The notes beneath the pieces were generated by a model. That model was not told where the DNA came from, did not search any database, and worked only from the letters and a program-made list of their open reading frames with translations. From the NCBI GenBank assembly GCA_011390785.1, contig JAABRR010000012.1, positions 1 to 64,000 of the forward strand: a stretch of DNA of 64,000 nt. Reading direction: 5' to 3'. Position numbers and translations under genes: made by a program. Of this stretch, positions 29,483 to 39,701 are shown one piece after another; position 1 is the first letter of the stretch; each line of letters opens with the position of its first letter. This DNA is from Sphingobacteriia bacterium (lineage in GTDB: Bacteria > Bacteroidota > Bacteroidia > Bacteroidales > UBA7960).

Positions 29483-30766
29483 ATGAAGCATATAAATATT
29501 ATCACCTTAGGATGTTCGAAAAATCTTGTAGACTCTGAGCGAATTCTAGGGCAATTGGATAATGGAAGTTATAAAGTTACTCATAACGCTGATGGCCCGT
29601 CAGATATTGTAATTGTTAATACCTGCGGGTTTATTCATGATGCCAAAGAAGAATCTATTGATACTATTTTGCGCTACATCGAAGCCAAAAAACAGGGGCT
29701 TGTTGAAGAAGTTATTGTTACAGGTTGCTTATCCCAAAGATATAAAGACGAATTAAAAGCTGAAATTCCTGAAGCAGATGCTTGGTTTGGTATTGAAGAG
29801 CCTCATGGATTGTTTGATCACCTCCGTAATAAGTATTCAGCAGAAAATACCGACAGATACCTTGCTACTCCTTCTCATTATGCTTATTTAAAAATTGCTG
29901 AAGGATGTGATCGCACATGTTCTTTTTGTGCCATACCTATGATAAGGGGACGTTATATTTCACGCACACCCGAAAGTCTTAAGCAGGAAGCCCGAAAGCT
30001 TGCAGATAAGGGTGTAAAGGAGTTGTTGCTTATAGCGCAGGATTTGAGTTATTATGGGTATGATCTGCAAAGAAGGCCAATGTTGGCCGATTTGTTAAAA
30101 ACACTTGTGAAAATTGAAGGTATTCAATGGATAAGAATTCATTATGCTTACCCGCAAAAATTTCCGAAAGAGGTTATTGACCTTATGGCATCAGAGGCAA
30201 AAATCTGCAAATACCTTGATATACCAGTGCAGCATATTAATGATATTATTTTAAAAGCAATGCGTCGGAATACTTCAAGAAAACAAACCCTGAATCTTAT
30301 TAATAATTTTAGGGAAAAAATTCCTGACATTGCTTTGCGAACTACCTTGCTGGTAGGATTTCCAGGGGAAACAAAGGCACAGTTTAATGAACTACTTGAA
30401 TTTGTTGAGCATACCCGTTTTGAAAGATTGGGGGTTTTTACCTATTCTGCTGAAGAAGGTACACGCGCTTACCACCTTAAGGATACAGTGAGTGAAAAGG
30501 TCAAACAAGAACGTGCGCAACAAATAATGCAAGTCCAGCAAAATATATCACTTAAACTTAATGAAGCCAAAATTGGAAAATGCTATACCGTTTTAATAGA
30601 TCGTGAAGAACAGGATTATTTTGTAGGAAGAACGCAGTATGATTCACCTGAAGTGGATAATGAAGTGTTTGTACAAAAGGATGTCAGGATTAAGATTGGG
30701 TCTTTCGTTCAGGTTGAAATTGTTAGTGCTTCAGAGTTTGAATTATCAGGTAAAATTGCTAAATAG
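29483..30766 (+). CDS. rimO: Ribosomal protein S12 methylthiotransferase
   Basis: TLGCSKNLVDSE, radical SAM CDRTCSFCAIP, GRYISRTPE, C-terminal TRAM-like domain. Confidence 0.96.
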   Translation: MKHINIITLGCSKNLVDSERILGQLDNGSYKVTHNADGPSDIVIVNTCGFIHDAKEESIDTILRYIEAKKQGLVEEVIVTGCLSQRYKDELKAEIPEADAWFGIEEPHGLFDHLRNKYSAENTDRYLATPSHYAYLKIAEGCDRTCSFCAIPMIRGRYISRTPESLKQEARKLADKGVKELLLIAQDLSYYGYDLQRRPMLADLLKTLVKIEGIQWIRIHYAYPQKFPKEVIDLMASEAKICKYLDIPVQHINDIILKAMRRNTSRKQTLNLINNFREKIPDIALRTTLLVGFPGETKAQFNELLEFVEHTRFERLGVFTYSAEEGTRAYHLKDTVSEKVKQERAQQIMQVQQNISLKLNEAKIGKCYTVLIDREEQDYFVGRTQYDSPEVDNEVFVQKDVRIKIGSFVQVEIVSASEFELSGKIAK

Positions 30767-30860
30767 TAATATAATTTTTTATACATTTGATGGTTTTTAC
30801 TTCTAAATTTCATTAAATCATATAATATTACAATCAAATTTTAATCCTAAACACAGCAAC

Positions 30861-32963
30861 ATGAAAAAAATCATTTTTATTTTAATCGCTTTTATTATGG
30901 TATTGAATGCATGTACCGAGAAGAAAGTGGAAGAAAATCCATTTTTCACAGAGTGGAATACACCCTTTGGTTCCCCTCCGTTTGATCAGATAGAAGAAGA
31001 TCACTATCTGCCGGCTTATGAAGAAGCCATGAAACAGCACAATGAAGAAATTACGGCAATTACCAAAAATCCGGATGCACCCAACTTTGAAAATACGATT
31101 GAAGCCTACGACCAGGCTGGTGGTATGCTTAGACGTATCAGTGCTGTGTTTGGTGGCTTACGTAGCGCAGAAACTACTCCCAGGTTGCAGGAAATTGCCA
31201 GGGAAACGACCCCTATGCTTTCTGCACATTATAATTCCATCCAGTTAAATCAAGACCTTTTTCAGAGAATTCAGGATGTTTATAATAATCGGGAGAGTTT
31301 AGGCCTTAATAGGGAGCAACTTATTGTAGTTGAAAAAATGTTTCGGGATTTTGAAAGATCAGGAGCCGCATTACCCGAAGATCAACGAGAAGAGCTTAAA
31401 AAATTAAGCGAAAGAATGTCTATGGTTTCCCTTGAACTCAATAATAACTTACTGGCCGAGAACAATGGTTTTCAATTGATTATAGAAGATGAAGCTGACC
31501 TTGAAGGACTCCCGGAAAACGTTATCTCTGCTGCGGCCGAAGAAGCTATCCGTAATGATATGGAAGGGAAATGGGTATTTACCACCGCAGGTCCAAGCAG
31601 AATTCCTTTTCTGCAGTTTTCTGAACGACGAGATTTAAGGGAGAAAATGCTGAACGCTTATGGAAATCGTGGAAACAACAACAATGATAACGACAATAAA
31701 GAATTATTTAAAGAGCTGATTATGCTACGACAGCAAATGTCGGAAATGTTGGGATACGATAATTATGCTGTTTATTTTACCGATATACAAATGGCTGAAA
31801 ACCCTCAGAATGTTTATGATTTTCTTTACAGGGTTTGGGAACCCTCTATAAAGCGTGCAGAAGACGAACGTGCTGAAATGCAGCAAATCATAAATCGTGA
31901 AGGTGGAAATTTTGAACTCGAAGCATGGGATTGGTGGTATTATGCTGAAAAAATAAGAAAAGAAAAATATGACCTCGACGATGATGAAGTAAAGCCCTAT
32001 TTCTCAATTGAGAATGTTACCAATGGTAGCTTTATGCTTGCCAACAAACTTTGGGGTTTAACTTTCGAAGAACGGCCAGCAGTTCCGGTTTATCACCCCG
32101 AAGTAAAGGCTTATGAAGTATTTGATAAAGATGGCAGTCATCTGGCCCTTTTGCTTGTAGATCCACACCCCAGACCAGGCAAACGCAGCGGAGCATGGTG
32201 CGGTACTTACAGGAGCGGAAGCTATGAAGATGGTGAATGGGTTGCTCCCGTGGTAACCATGGTAATGAACTTTACACGGCCTTCAGGAGATACTCCTGCA
32301 TTGCTCAGCTGGGATGAAACAACTACTTTTTTCCATGAGTTTGGCCATGCAGTGCATAATTTCTTTGCAAAAGGGCACTACCGCAGAACCAGCAGAAGCG
32401 TTCCACGAGATTTTGTTGAGCTTCCTTCACAAATTCTTGAAAACTGGGCCGGAGAACCCGAATTGCTTAAGTCTTATGCTTTTCATTATCAAACTGGTGA
32501 ACCAATTCCGGATGAATTGATAACCAAACTACAAAACAGTGGCAATTTTAATCAAGGTTTTGCCAATACTGAATACATTGCTGCTGCTATTCTTGATATG
32601 GATTGGCATACATCTGAAATAACTGATGATGTTGACGTTGTTGCTTTTGAGAAAGCCAGTATGGATAGAATTGGTTTAATTGATGAGATTATTCCCCGTT
32701 ATAGAACAACCAATTTTGGCCATATTTTTGGCGGCGGTTATGCTGCAGGATATTATGTATATCGCTGGGCAGGCGTTCTCGATTCTGATGCATTTTATGC
32801 TTTTAAAGAATCAGGAGATTTGTTTGATCAAGAACTGGCTGCTGACTTCAGAAAGTATATATTGGCCAATAACGCAATTTATGAAGGAATGGATGCTTAC
32901 AGAAGTTTTCGCGGTAAGGATCCTTCCATTGAACCTTTTCTTGAAAAGAGCGGATTAAAATAG
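30861..32963 (+). CDS. M3 family metallopeptidase (Dcp/oligopeptidase A type), lipoprotein
   Basis: Lipobox VLNACTE; zinc motif FFHEFGHAVHNFF; FGHIFGGGYAAGYYVYRWA. Confidence 0.94.
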   Translation: MKKIIFILIAFIMVLNACTEKKVEENPFFTEWNTPFGSPPFDQIEEDHYLPAYEEAMKQHNEEITAITKNPDAPNFENTIEAYDQAGGMLRRISAVFGGLRSAETTPRLQEIARETTPMLSAHYNSIQLNQDLFQRIQDVYNNRESLGLNREQLIVVEKMFRDFERSGAALPEDQREELKKLSERMSMVSLELNNNLLAENNGFQLIIEDEADLEGLPENVISAAAEEAIRNDMEGKWVFTTAGPSRIPFLQFSERRDLREKMLNAYGNRGNNNNDNDNKELFKELIMLRQQMSEMLGYDNYAVYFTDIQMAENPQNVYDFLYRVWEPSIKRAEDERAEMQQIINREGGNFELEAWDWWYYAEKIRKEKYDLDDDEVKPYFSIENVTNGSFMLANKLWGLTFEERPAVPVYHPEVKAYEVFDKDGSHLALLLVDPHPRPGKRSGAWCGTYRSGSYEDGEWVAPVVTMVMNFTRPSGDTPALLSWDETTTFFHEFGHAVHNFFAKGHYRRTSRSVPRDFVELPSQILENWAGEPELLKSYAFHYQTGEPIPDELITKLQNSGNFNQGFANTEYIAAAILDMDWHTSEITDDVDVVAFEKASMDRIGLIDEIIPRYRTTNFGHIFGGGYAAGYYVYRWAGVLDSDAFYAFKESGDLFDQELAADFRKYILANNAIYEGMDAYRSFRGKDPSIEPFLEKSGLK

Positions 32964-32981
32964 AAGGTTTTCTTTAAGTTT

Positions 32982-33025
32982 AAAAAACGGTTCATCTCAA
33001 TTTTGGGAAATGAACCGTTTTTTTT
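32982..33025. terminator. Terminator between the convergent M3 peptidase and GH3 genes
   Basis: AAAACGGTTCAT...ATGAACCGTTTTTTTT. Confidence 0.8.
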
Positions 33026-33049
33026 GTGGATTTTTAAATTGGAAATAAG

Positions 33050-36000
33050 TTATGGTAACCTGCTATTATCCACAAACCGATCGAAATAAATAGCATTATA
33101 GATGGCCTGATGGATTTGGGTGCGGATGTCCAGTTCTGATATTTTTCGGTTGGAAGCATCCGGATGCACTCTATTTGACAGGAATACGTATACAAGGTCT
33201 TCCTGTGGATCCACCCAAACGTAGGTGCCTGTAAAACCCGAGTGGCCAAAGCTGCGGAATGAGGCACTTTCGCATGATGGATGGCTCTCGTCATCTTTTG
33301 TTATGGATGGTTTATCAAAGCCAAGCCCCCTGCGATTACGGTTTCCTGCAAATTGTGTAGTGGTAAACTCTTTGAGTGTTTCGGGCTTAATATAGTTTAC
33401 TCCTCCATAATTTCCGCCATTTAAAAGCATTTGCATAAAAACAGCCAACTCTTCGGCATTTGAGAACAAGCCTGCATGCCCTGATATTCCGCCCAACATA
33501 GCAGCACCAGGATCGTGCACATAACCTTTAATGAGTTGTCTTCTAAAAAGGGTGTCTGATTCGGTGGGCACTATCCGACTTTCATCAATTCGTTGACGTG
33601 GATTAAAACCCAGATTCTTTAATCCCAGGGAACTGTAAAATGTTTTTTGAAGGTAGTTATCAAAGGGTTCTCCTGTTATTCTCTCAATCATCTCTACAAA
33701 AAGAATAAACCCAAGATCTGAATAAATATAACGCTTCTTGTTCAACAGGTCAGAATCTACAATAGCTTTCAAAATAGTATCTCTGTAATCTTTATGAATG
33801 TAAAGATTATGTGCAACTTCTACCGGGAAATCATCTGATTTTTGATTTCTGTAAACCAGCTCTGATGGCTTACCATCTGCGAGAGTATTAATAAAAAACG
33901 GAATCCAGGATCTTAGTCTGGCCTGGTGAGAAAGTATATCCCGCAGAATCAGGTTTTCTTTATTAGATGCATGGAGCAAGGGCAAATAGTAACCAATTGG
34001 CTCGTCAATATTTATTTTTTCTTCATCAACCAGTCTCATAATGGCACTGGTAGAAGCAATTATTTTTGTAAGGGAAGCAATATCATAAATATCATTATTA
34101 GTAACAGGTTGTTTTTTTTCATAGGTATGATATCCAAATGATTTATTATATACCATAAACCCATCTTTAACCACTGCGATCTGGCAACCCGGATAAGCCA
34201 TAATTTCTATACCTGCCAAAGCCATGCTATCAACCAAACGAAGCATTTTTTGATTAATGCCTTCATTATCATCAAAACTGTATTTTATCCGCAACCCTCC
34301 CGGGGTATTTTCCCCGGCATAAATCGAAAAAAATGGTACTACTGAAACAGGCAATTTTCCTCTTGCTGGTAATGCTCCAAAAATAATCTGAGCAGAAGCT
34401 TCTTCGAAGTCACGTCCATCCTGGTATGATACAATAATAGCTTTAGTATTAAGTAGTTTACTGCCAAATGAGCTTAGGCTGTAGGGGCTGGCAAATATAT
34501 TCAGTATAACATTTTTAGTTTCAGAAAGACGATTAATCAGATTAATTGTATTATTATTTATACCATAATTTCTACCAGGCCACATGCTGTTATTTTGTAC
34601 AGAAATAATAATCAGGTTATGATTATCAAGCTGTTGAATGATACTTTCTGCTTGTTGGGCATTATGGTTTTTGGCGATGTCAAACATGCTTATTGGTGCA
34701 TAATTACCAAGCATTGCCTGAAAAGGATTATCCTTTGATGAACCAATGGTTAATGCAGCAATGGAGTATTTATCGATGTTTTTCAGTGGAAGGATATTCT
34801 CGTCGTTTTTTAAAACTGTTATAGCCGACTCAGCGAGTTTCATATTCAGAGTTTGGGCTTTGGCTGAATTAATATCTTCAAGAAGATTCGATGTTGAAAG
34901 GGTTCTTAGCCTTTTCAGACCTGATTTTTCTTTGAAGTAAAGAATTTTTCTTACTTTTTGATTCAGGTATTCCTCTGTTATTAATCCGTTGGTTATAGCC
35001 TCTTTAATAGCATTTATGGCTTGTGGTACATTTTCTGGCATTAGTAAAATATCATTTCCTGCCATAAGGGCCATTACTTCTGATTGTCCGGAACTGTAGC
35101 CAGCAGAAACTCCTTTCATATTCAAAGCATCGGTAACAATCAAACCTTTAAACCCGAGTTGATTTTGAAGAAGATCAGTAACAATTTCTTTCGAAAGACT
35201 TGACGGCAAATCTTCTGTTGGCCCAAGCGAAGGAACATTAAGATGAGCTATCATAATTGCTTGAAGCCCCTTATCTATAAGGTGTTTATAAGGAAACAAA
35301 TGAAGAGAATCCAGTTTTTCAAACGGATGGTTAATCAGTGGAAGGGCGTAGTGAGAATCTACATCAGTATCTCCGTGCCCGGGAAAATGTTTTGCAGTGG
35401 CAATTATTCCGGCATCTTGTAAACCAAACATCATGGCCATTCCTTTTCGGGTAACATTGTATCTGCATTCGCCGAAAGAGCGCGAGTTTATTACCGGATT
35501 ATCCGGATTCGAGTTAACATCTACCACGGGCGAGAAGGTCATGTGTACACCCATTCTCCGGGCTTGTCTTCCCATTTCAAGGCCCAGTTCGTATACCAGC
35601 CTTTCATTGGCAATGGCACCCAGGGTTAACTGCCTGGGAAAAGTTGTAGTGCTGTCTAAACGCATAGATAATCCCCATTCAGCATCCATGGCAATAAACA
35701 TGGGAGTTTGTGCTATTCTTTGCCAGTGGTTGGTAAGGTTTACCTGGCTGATGGGGCCTCCTTTAAAAAAAATTAGTCCGCCAACATTGTAATTTCTAAT
35801 GATTCGTTCAATGCGGTTATTATAGGTTCTGTTTTGGTTCGAACTAACTTCAATCATTAAAAGCTGAGCAATACGCTGCTCAAGGCCTAAAGATAGCATA
35901 ACAGAGTCTACCCAGGGAGTATAAAAATCAGAATTTTGTATGTATTCCCTCTTATCTTCTTCTTCAAAAGCAGGATTGCTGGTGTATGTAATAATGGAAA

Positions 36001-36055
36001 TGAATAAAAGAATAATAAAAACTAAGTATGCAGGTCTGCTATTTTTGGTATTCAT
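33050..36055 (-). CDS. Glycoside hydrolase family 3 N-terminal domain (NagZ-like) fused to a serine beta-lactamase-like hydrolase
   Basis: GH3 FSPVVDVNSNPDNPVINSRSFGE and AKHFPGHGDTDVDSHYALP; C-terminal SxxK motif ASLTKIIAS with YSDLGFILF and HSGFTGT. Confidence 0.9.
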   Translation of the reverse strand: MNTKNSRPAYLVFIILLFISIITYTSNPAFEEEDKREYIQNSDFYTPWVDSVMLSLGLEQRIAQLLMIEVSSNQNRTYNNRIERIIRNYNVGGLIFFKGGPISQVNLTNHWQRIAQTPMFIAMDAEWGLSMRLDSTTTFPRQLTLGAIANERLVYELGLEMGRQARRMGVHMTFSPVVDVNSNPDNPVINSRSFGECRYNVTRKGMAMMFGLQDAGIIATAKHFPGHGDTDVDSHYALPLINHPFEKLDSLHLFPYKHLIDKGLQAIMIAHLNVPSLGPTEDLPSSLSKEIVTDLLQNQLGFKGLIVTDALNMKGVSAGYSSGQSEVMALMAGNDILLMPENVPQAINAIKEAITNGLITEEYLNQKVRKILYFKEKSGLKRLRTLSTSNLLEDINSAKAQTLNMKLAESAITVLKNDENILPLKNIDKYSIAALTIGSSKDNPFQAMLGNYAPISMFDIAKNHNAQQAESIIQQLDNHNLIIISVQNNSMWPGRNYGINNNTINLINRLSETKNVILNIFASPYSLSSFGSKLLNTKAIIVSYQDGRDFEEASAQIIFGALPARGKLPVSVVPFFSIYAGENTPGGLRIKYSFDDNEGINQKMLRLVDSMALAGIEIMAYPGCQIAVVKDGFMVYNKSFGYHTYEKKQPVTNNDIYDIASLTKIIASTSAIMRLVDEEKINIDEPIGYYLPLLHASNKENLILRDILSHQARLRSWIPFFINTLADGKPSELVYRNQKSDDFPVEVAHNLYIHKDYRDTILKAIVDSDLLNKKRYIYSDLGFILFVEMIERITGEPFDNYLQKTFYSSLGLKNLGFNPRQRIDESRIVPTESDTLFRRQLIKGYVHDPGAAMLGGISGHAGLFSNAEELAVFMQMLLNGGNYGGVNYIKPETLKEFTTTQFAGNRNRRGLGFDKPSITKDDESHPSCESASFRSFGHSGFTGTYVWVDPQEDLVYVFLSNRVHPDASNRKISELDIRTQIHQAIYNAIYFDRFVDNSRLP

Positions 36056-36437
36056 AAAATGTTTAATGGATCAAATGGTTATGGGGTGGCTTATTTTATT
36101 TCAGTTTAACCATTATAAAGTAAAGTTTTGAGTTAGATTGCACCATAAAGCCTGTAATAATGGACATATATTGTTTTGCAAACGTACGTTTTTTTTGGTT
36201 AACCATAGTCAGAAAGATCAGAAAATCAAACGAATGTTATGAACAAAAATTGTAAGTTGATAACTTGCTAAAAATTTAATTAATTTTAAAACTATTGTTT
36301 TATTCTTTTTGGAGATGTAAGGTGAACGATTCTTAGCGTCTGAAATTGATTTAAATTATTACAATCCTGAAAAGTATTTTCTGCAAATCTAAATTTGCAA
36401 ATCTGAATAAGATGATAATCAATAAAGTTATTCCTGA

Positions 36438-37766
36438 TTAAAGCTCAATGGATTGCCAGTTTCCTTTTTTAAGGGCAATTAAAGCAAATATACCCATCAT
36501 TGAGAAATAGACAATCTCTACACTCCAAACCACTGATGCATTAGCCCTGAGAAAAAATGCCAGGAATATAGCGGTAAGTAAATAGAATATGATGCTGGCT
36601 ATTTCTATTTTTAACGCAAGCATAGTTTTTCCTGTTCCGGATAATCCATTGAACAGAATCATCCCAAAAGAAAAGGCAATTAAAGCCATGCTAATTACCC
36701 TGAGTAGTGGTACAGTTGTATCAATAAGTGTTTGACTGTCTGTATAAAAGGAGACTATAGGTTCGGGTATAAAAATAATCAGTTGAATCAGCAGAATGTT
36801 AATTACCAGTCCAATAAGAAAAACTCTGTATATAAGCGGCATCACCATTTCATGTTTTCCTTGTCCAATAGTATTGCTAACCAATGTATTCACAGATGCA
36901 CTCAATCCCCATACCGGAATCATTAATACCATATATATGCTTCGTGTAATATTGGATGCCGCAAGGGCAGTTTCTCCAATATTTTCGATTATTAGAAAGA
37001 AAACAAACCAGGCAGAAAAAGACAAAAAGTATTGAAACATAACAGGAGTGGCAAGTTTAAAAAGTGAGTTTAATAATAGCCAATCAGGCTTTTTAAAGTG
37101 GAAAAGTAAATATCTCTCATGATGTTTTTTCTTAATTGTCCAAATCAGATAGAAGAAGAAGGTTAGCATTTCTGCAATATTGGTTGCAATAGCAGCGCCT
37201 GCAATACCCATTTCAGGAAAACCAAAATGGCCAAAAATAAGTGCATAATCGAATATTATGTTGAAAAAAGACATTATAATGGTGCTTAAAGAAAGAACCA
37301 GCGTACGTGTATTACCAATATAAAATGCGTTAAAACCTAATACGATAAATCCGAAAAGAAGCCCATATTTTCTGTAATTAATAAAAATCAAACTTTCTGC
37401 TAATACTGCCGGCGATTGAATAAATATTCTGAGCAGGACAGGGGCTAATATTTCCAACAATATCCATAGAAATATTGCCAGCAGGATCAGGAAAATTTGT
37501 GTATGATCAAATATGGTTCCTATGGCTGTAATCTTTTTTTCTCCGTTTCGTCGTCCGATCATTATTTGGGCACCAATAGAAAACCCAGTGGCAAGCATAA
37601 CCATGCAAAGGTAAAATACCCCTCCTATAGCAGCAGCTCCCAAAGTAACTTCCGAAACCCTTCCCAGAAAAGCAGTATCAATTACCATCATTATGTTCTG
37701 AGCAATCAGCCCAAGAATAATGGGGAAGGAAATCTTCCATATATTACGAAACGTAAACATGCCCAA
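36438..37766 (-). CDS. MATE family efflux transporter
   Basis: 12-TM pattern; PIILGLIAQNIMMVIDTAFLGRVSEVTLGAAAIGG. Confidence 0.9.
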   Translation of the reverse strand: MGMFTFRNIWKISFPIILGLIAQNIMMVIDTAFLGRVSEVTLGAAAIGGVFYLCMVMLATGFSIGAQIMIGRRNGEKKITAIGTIFDHTQIFLILLAIFLWILLEILAPVLLRIFIQSPAVLAESLIFINYRKYGLLFGFIVLGFNAFYIGNTRTLVLSLSTIIMSFFNIIFDYALIFGHFGFPEMGIAGAAIATNIAEMLTFFFYLIWTIKKKHHERYLLFHFKKPDWLLLNSLFKLATPVMFQYFLSFSAWFVFFLIIENIGETALAASNITRSIYMVLMIPVWGLSASVNTLVSNTIGQGKHEMVMPLIYRVFLIGLVINILLIQLIIFIPEPIVSFYTDSQTLIDTTVPLLRVISMALIAFSFGMILFNGLSGTGKTMLALKIEIASIIFYLLTAIFLAFFLRANASVVWSVEIVYFSMMGIFALIALKKGNWQSIEL

Positions 37767-37769
37767 TTT

Positions 37770-38969
37770 CTATTCTATATATAATACAAGTCCTTTTAAA
37801 TATTCTCCCTCGGGATGAAAAGCATTAACTGGATGATCGGCAGGCTGCGATAGCTGATGCAATATTTTTGCCTGTCTGCCTGACTGTATGGCTGCTGAGA
37901 TTACAGTAGCTTTAAATAAGGTCATATTTACTACCTGCGAACAACTAAAGGTAAAAAGAATACCACCCGGTGCAATTTTTTTAATAGCTTCTGCATTAAG
38001 TCTTTTGTAACCCTGGACGGCGTTGTGTCTCACGTGGGTATGCTTTGCAAAAGCCGGAGGATCAAGAATAATTATGTCGTGGATTTTCTCATTTTCTTTA
38101 ATGTACTGAAGTGCATCAGCTGTTACAGATGAGTGGTTTGCCGGGTTGCTGAAATTGATGGAAATATTTCTTTCTGTAAGTTCTATGGCTTTTCTGGAAC
38201 TATCAATAGATTCTACCTGCGAAGCCCCGGCTTTTAAAGCATAAACAGAAAAACCACCTGAGTAGCAAAATGTGTTCAATATTTTTTTGTCCTTCGCATA
38301 TTGAGATAATAGGTTACGATTTTCTCGTTGATCTATAAAAAAACCTGTTTTCTGGCCTTCAATAAAATCTATCTCAAATTTATTTCCATACTCCAAAACA
38401 ATATCTCTTGATGTATCGCCAAAAAGAAACCCTTCTGTATTGGTTTGTGAATTACTGATTTCTGATGGCAGTGTTTCTTTACTCTTATAATATATACTTT
38501 TAAGGTTTTCTTTGTAAATATTTTTCAGGCTTTCAACAATCATATCAATATGTTTGTGAATACCCATTGCATGGGCCTGAATCACAAGAGTTCCGTTGTA
38601 ATAATCGATTATGAGTCCGGGAAGTTGATCGCCTTCACCGTGCACAAGCCTGTAAGTATTGGTTTGATGATTTTGTGTAAGGCCAAGAGCATTTCTTAAT
38701 TTCCAGGCTTTGGCGAGTTTTGAATTCCAATAGTTAATATTAAGATTAGTGGGTCTTTCCGGAGTAAAAGCCATTATTCTTATTGCGATGGAAGCATCCT
38801 GATACAATCCGGTGCCCAGATATTCTTCTCTGTTTGAATAAACTTCAACCAAAGCTCCGTCTGGTGCGGGTCCTTGAATTTTTTTTATGGCACCACTGAA
38901 TACCCATGGATGAAATCTTCTTATGGCTTCATCTTTGCCCGATTTAAGAATGATTTTTGTGCTTGGCAT
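37770..38969 (-). CDS. Class I SAM-dependent rRNA methyltransferase (RlmI/RlmL-like, PUA domain)
   Basis: RFHPWVFSGAIKKIQG (PUA), GQKTGFFIDQRENR, NTFCYSGGFSVYALKAGA, IILDPPAFAK. Confidence 0.93.
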   Translation of the reverse strand: MPSTKIILKSGKDEAIRRFHPWVFSGAIKKIQGPAPDGALVEVYSNREEYLGTGLYQDASIAIRIMAFTPERPTNLNINYWNSKLAKAWKLRNALGLTQNHQTNTYRLVHGEGDQLPGLIIDYYNGTLVIQAHAMGIHKHIDMIVESLKNIYKENLKSIYYKSKETLPSEISNSQTNTEGFLFGDTSRDIVLEYGNKFEIDFIEGQKTGFFIDQRENRNLLSQYAKDKKILNTFCYSGGFSVYALKAGASQVESIDSSRKAIELTERNISINFSNPANHSSVTADALQYIKENEKIHDIIILDPPAFAKHTHVRHNAVQGYKRLNAEAIKKIAPGGILFTFSCSQVVNMTLFKATVISAAIQSGRQAKILHQLSQPADHPVNAFHPEGEYLKGLVLYIE

Positions 38970-39037
38970 AGTTGTTAAGTTTGCTTTTTTTAATTTAAAT
39001 GTTTTCCCGATTTTACAAATAGGGCGTAAATTTATTT

Positions 39038-39673
39038 TTATTTTTCGACACAGGGTAAAATGTTGTTGTAATTTATTTTTATTGATTCTAAAAAAGGTAC
39101 ATCATCAATAAAAAATCTATAAGGAAGGCTGGCATCTTCACCTGCATAATCAACACCTATCCTCGGGCCAATTAAGATTTTATTTTCAGGAATTTTTATT
39201 TTATGATCTTCCAGCCAGATTTCAGAACCTGTAAGGTCGGTTCCGTTATGTTTTGTTTTAATGCCTAATCCTTTGGTTAATATACCAGGGCCATTAAGCA
39301 GAAAGAGTGCTTTTTTTCCCGTTCTGCTTATTATATGTTTTAAGCCGTAAACAGGCATAATTGATCTTATTAGTATTGCATGTGCAATATTATTTTTATT
39401 TGTTACGATGTTAAACATGTGATGGATTCCATAACATAGATAAATATAAGCAATGCCCCCTTTTTGAAACATGATTTGGGTTCTTTTGGTTTTTTTATTT
39501 CCATAGGCATGTGATGCTTTATCATCAGGAGCAAGATAAGCTTCTGTTTCGGTAATTATGCCAGCTGTAAATTGTGCTTTGTCTGTATTTGAAAACAATA
39601 CTTTACCCAAAAGATCCTGGGCAACCCATAATGTATCGTTTTCAATGAAATATTCCCTTTTTATTCTGTTCAT
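39038..39673 (-). CDS. DNA-3-methyladenine glycosylase (AAG/MPG family)
   Basis: ITETEAYLAPDDKASHAYGNKKTKRTQIMFQKGGIAYIYLCYGIHHMFNIVT. Confidence 0.95.
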   Translation of the reverse strand: MNRIKREYFIENDTLWVAQDLLGKVLFSNTDKAQFTAGIITETEAYLAPDDKASHAYGNKKTKRTQIMFQKGGIAYIYLCYGIHHMFNIVTNKNNIAHAILIRSIMPVYGLKHIISRTGKKALFLLNGPGILTKGLGIKTKHNGTDLTGSEIWLEDHKIKIPENKILIGPRIGVDYAGEDASLPYRFFIDDVPFLESIKINYNNILPCVEK

Positions 39674-39701
39674 TATTAATTAATTGAACTATCAGATTGT
39701 A

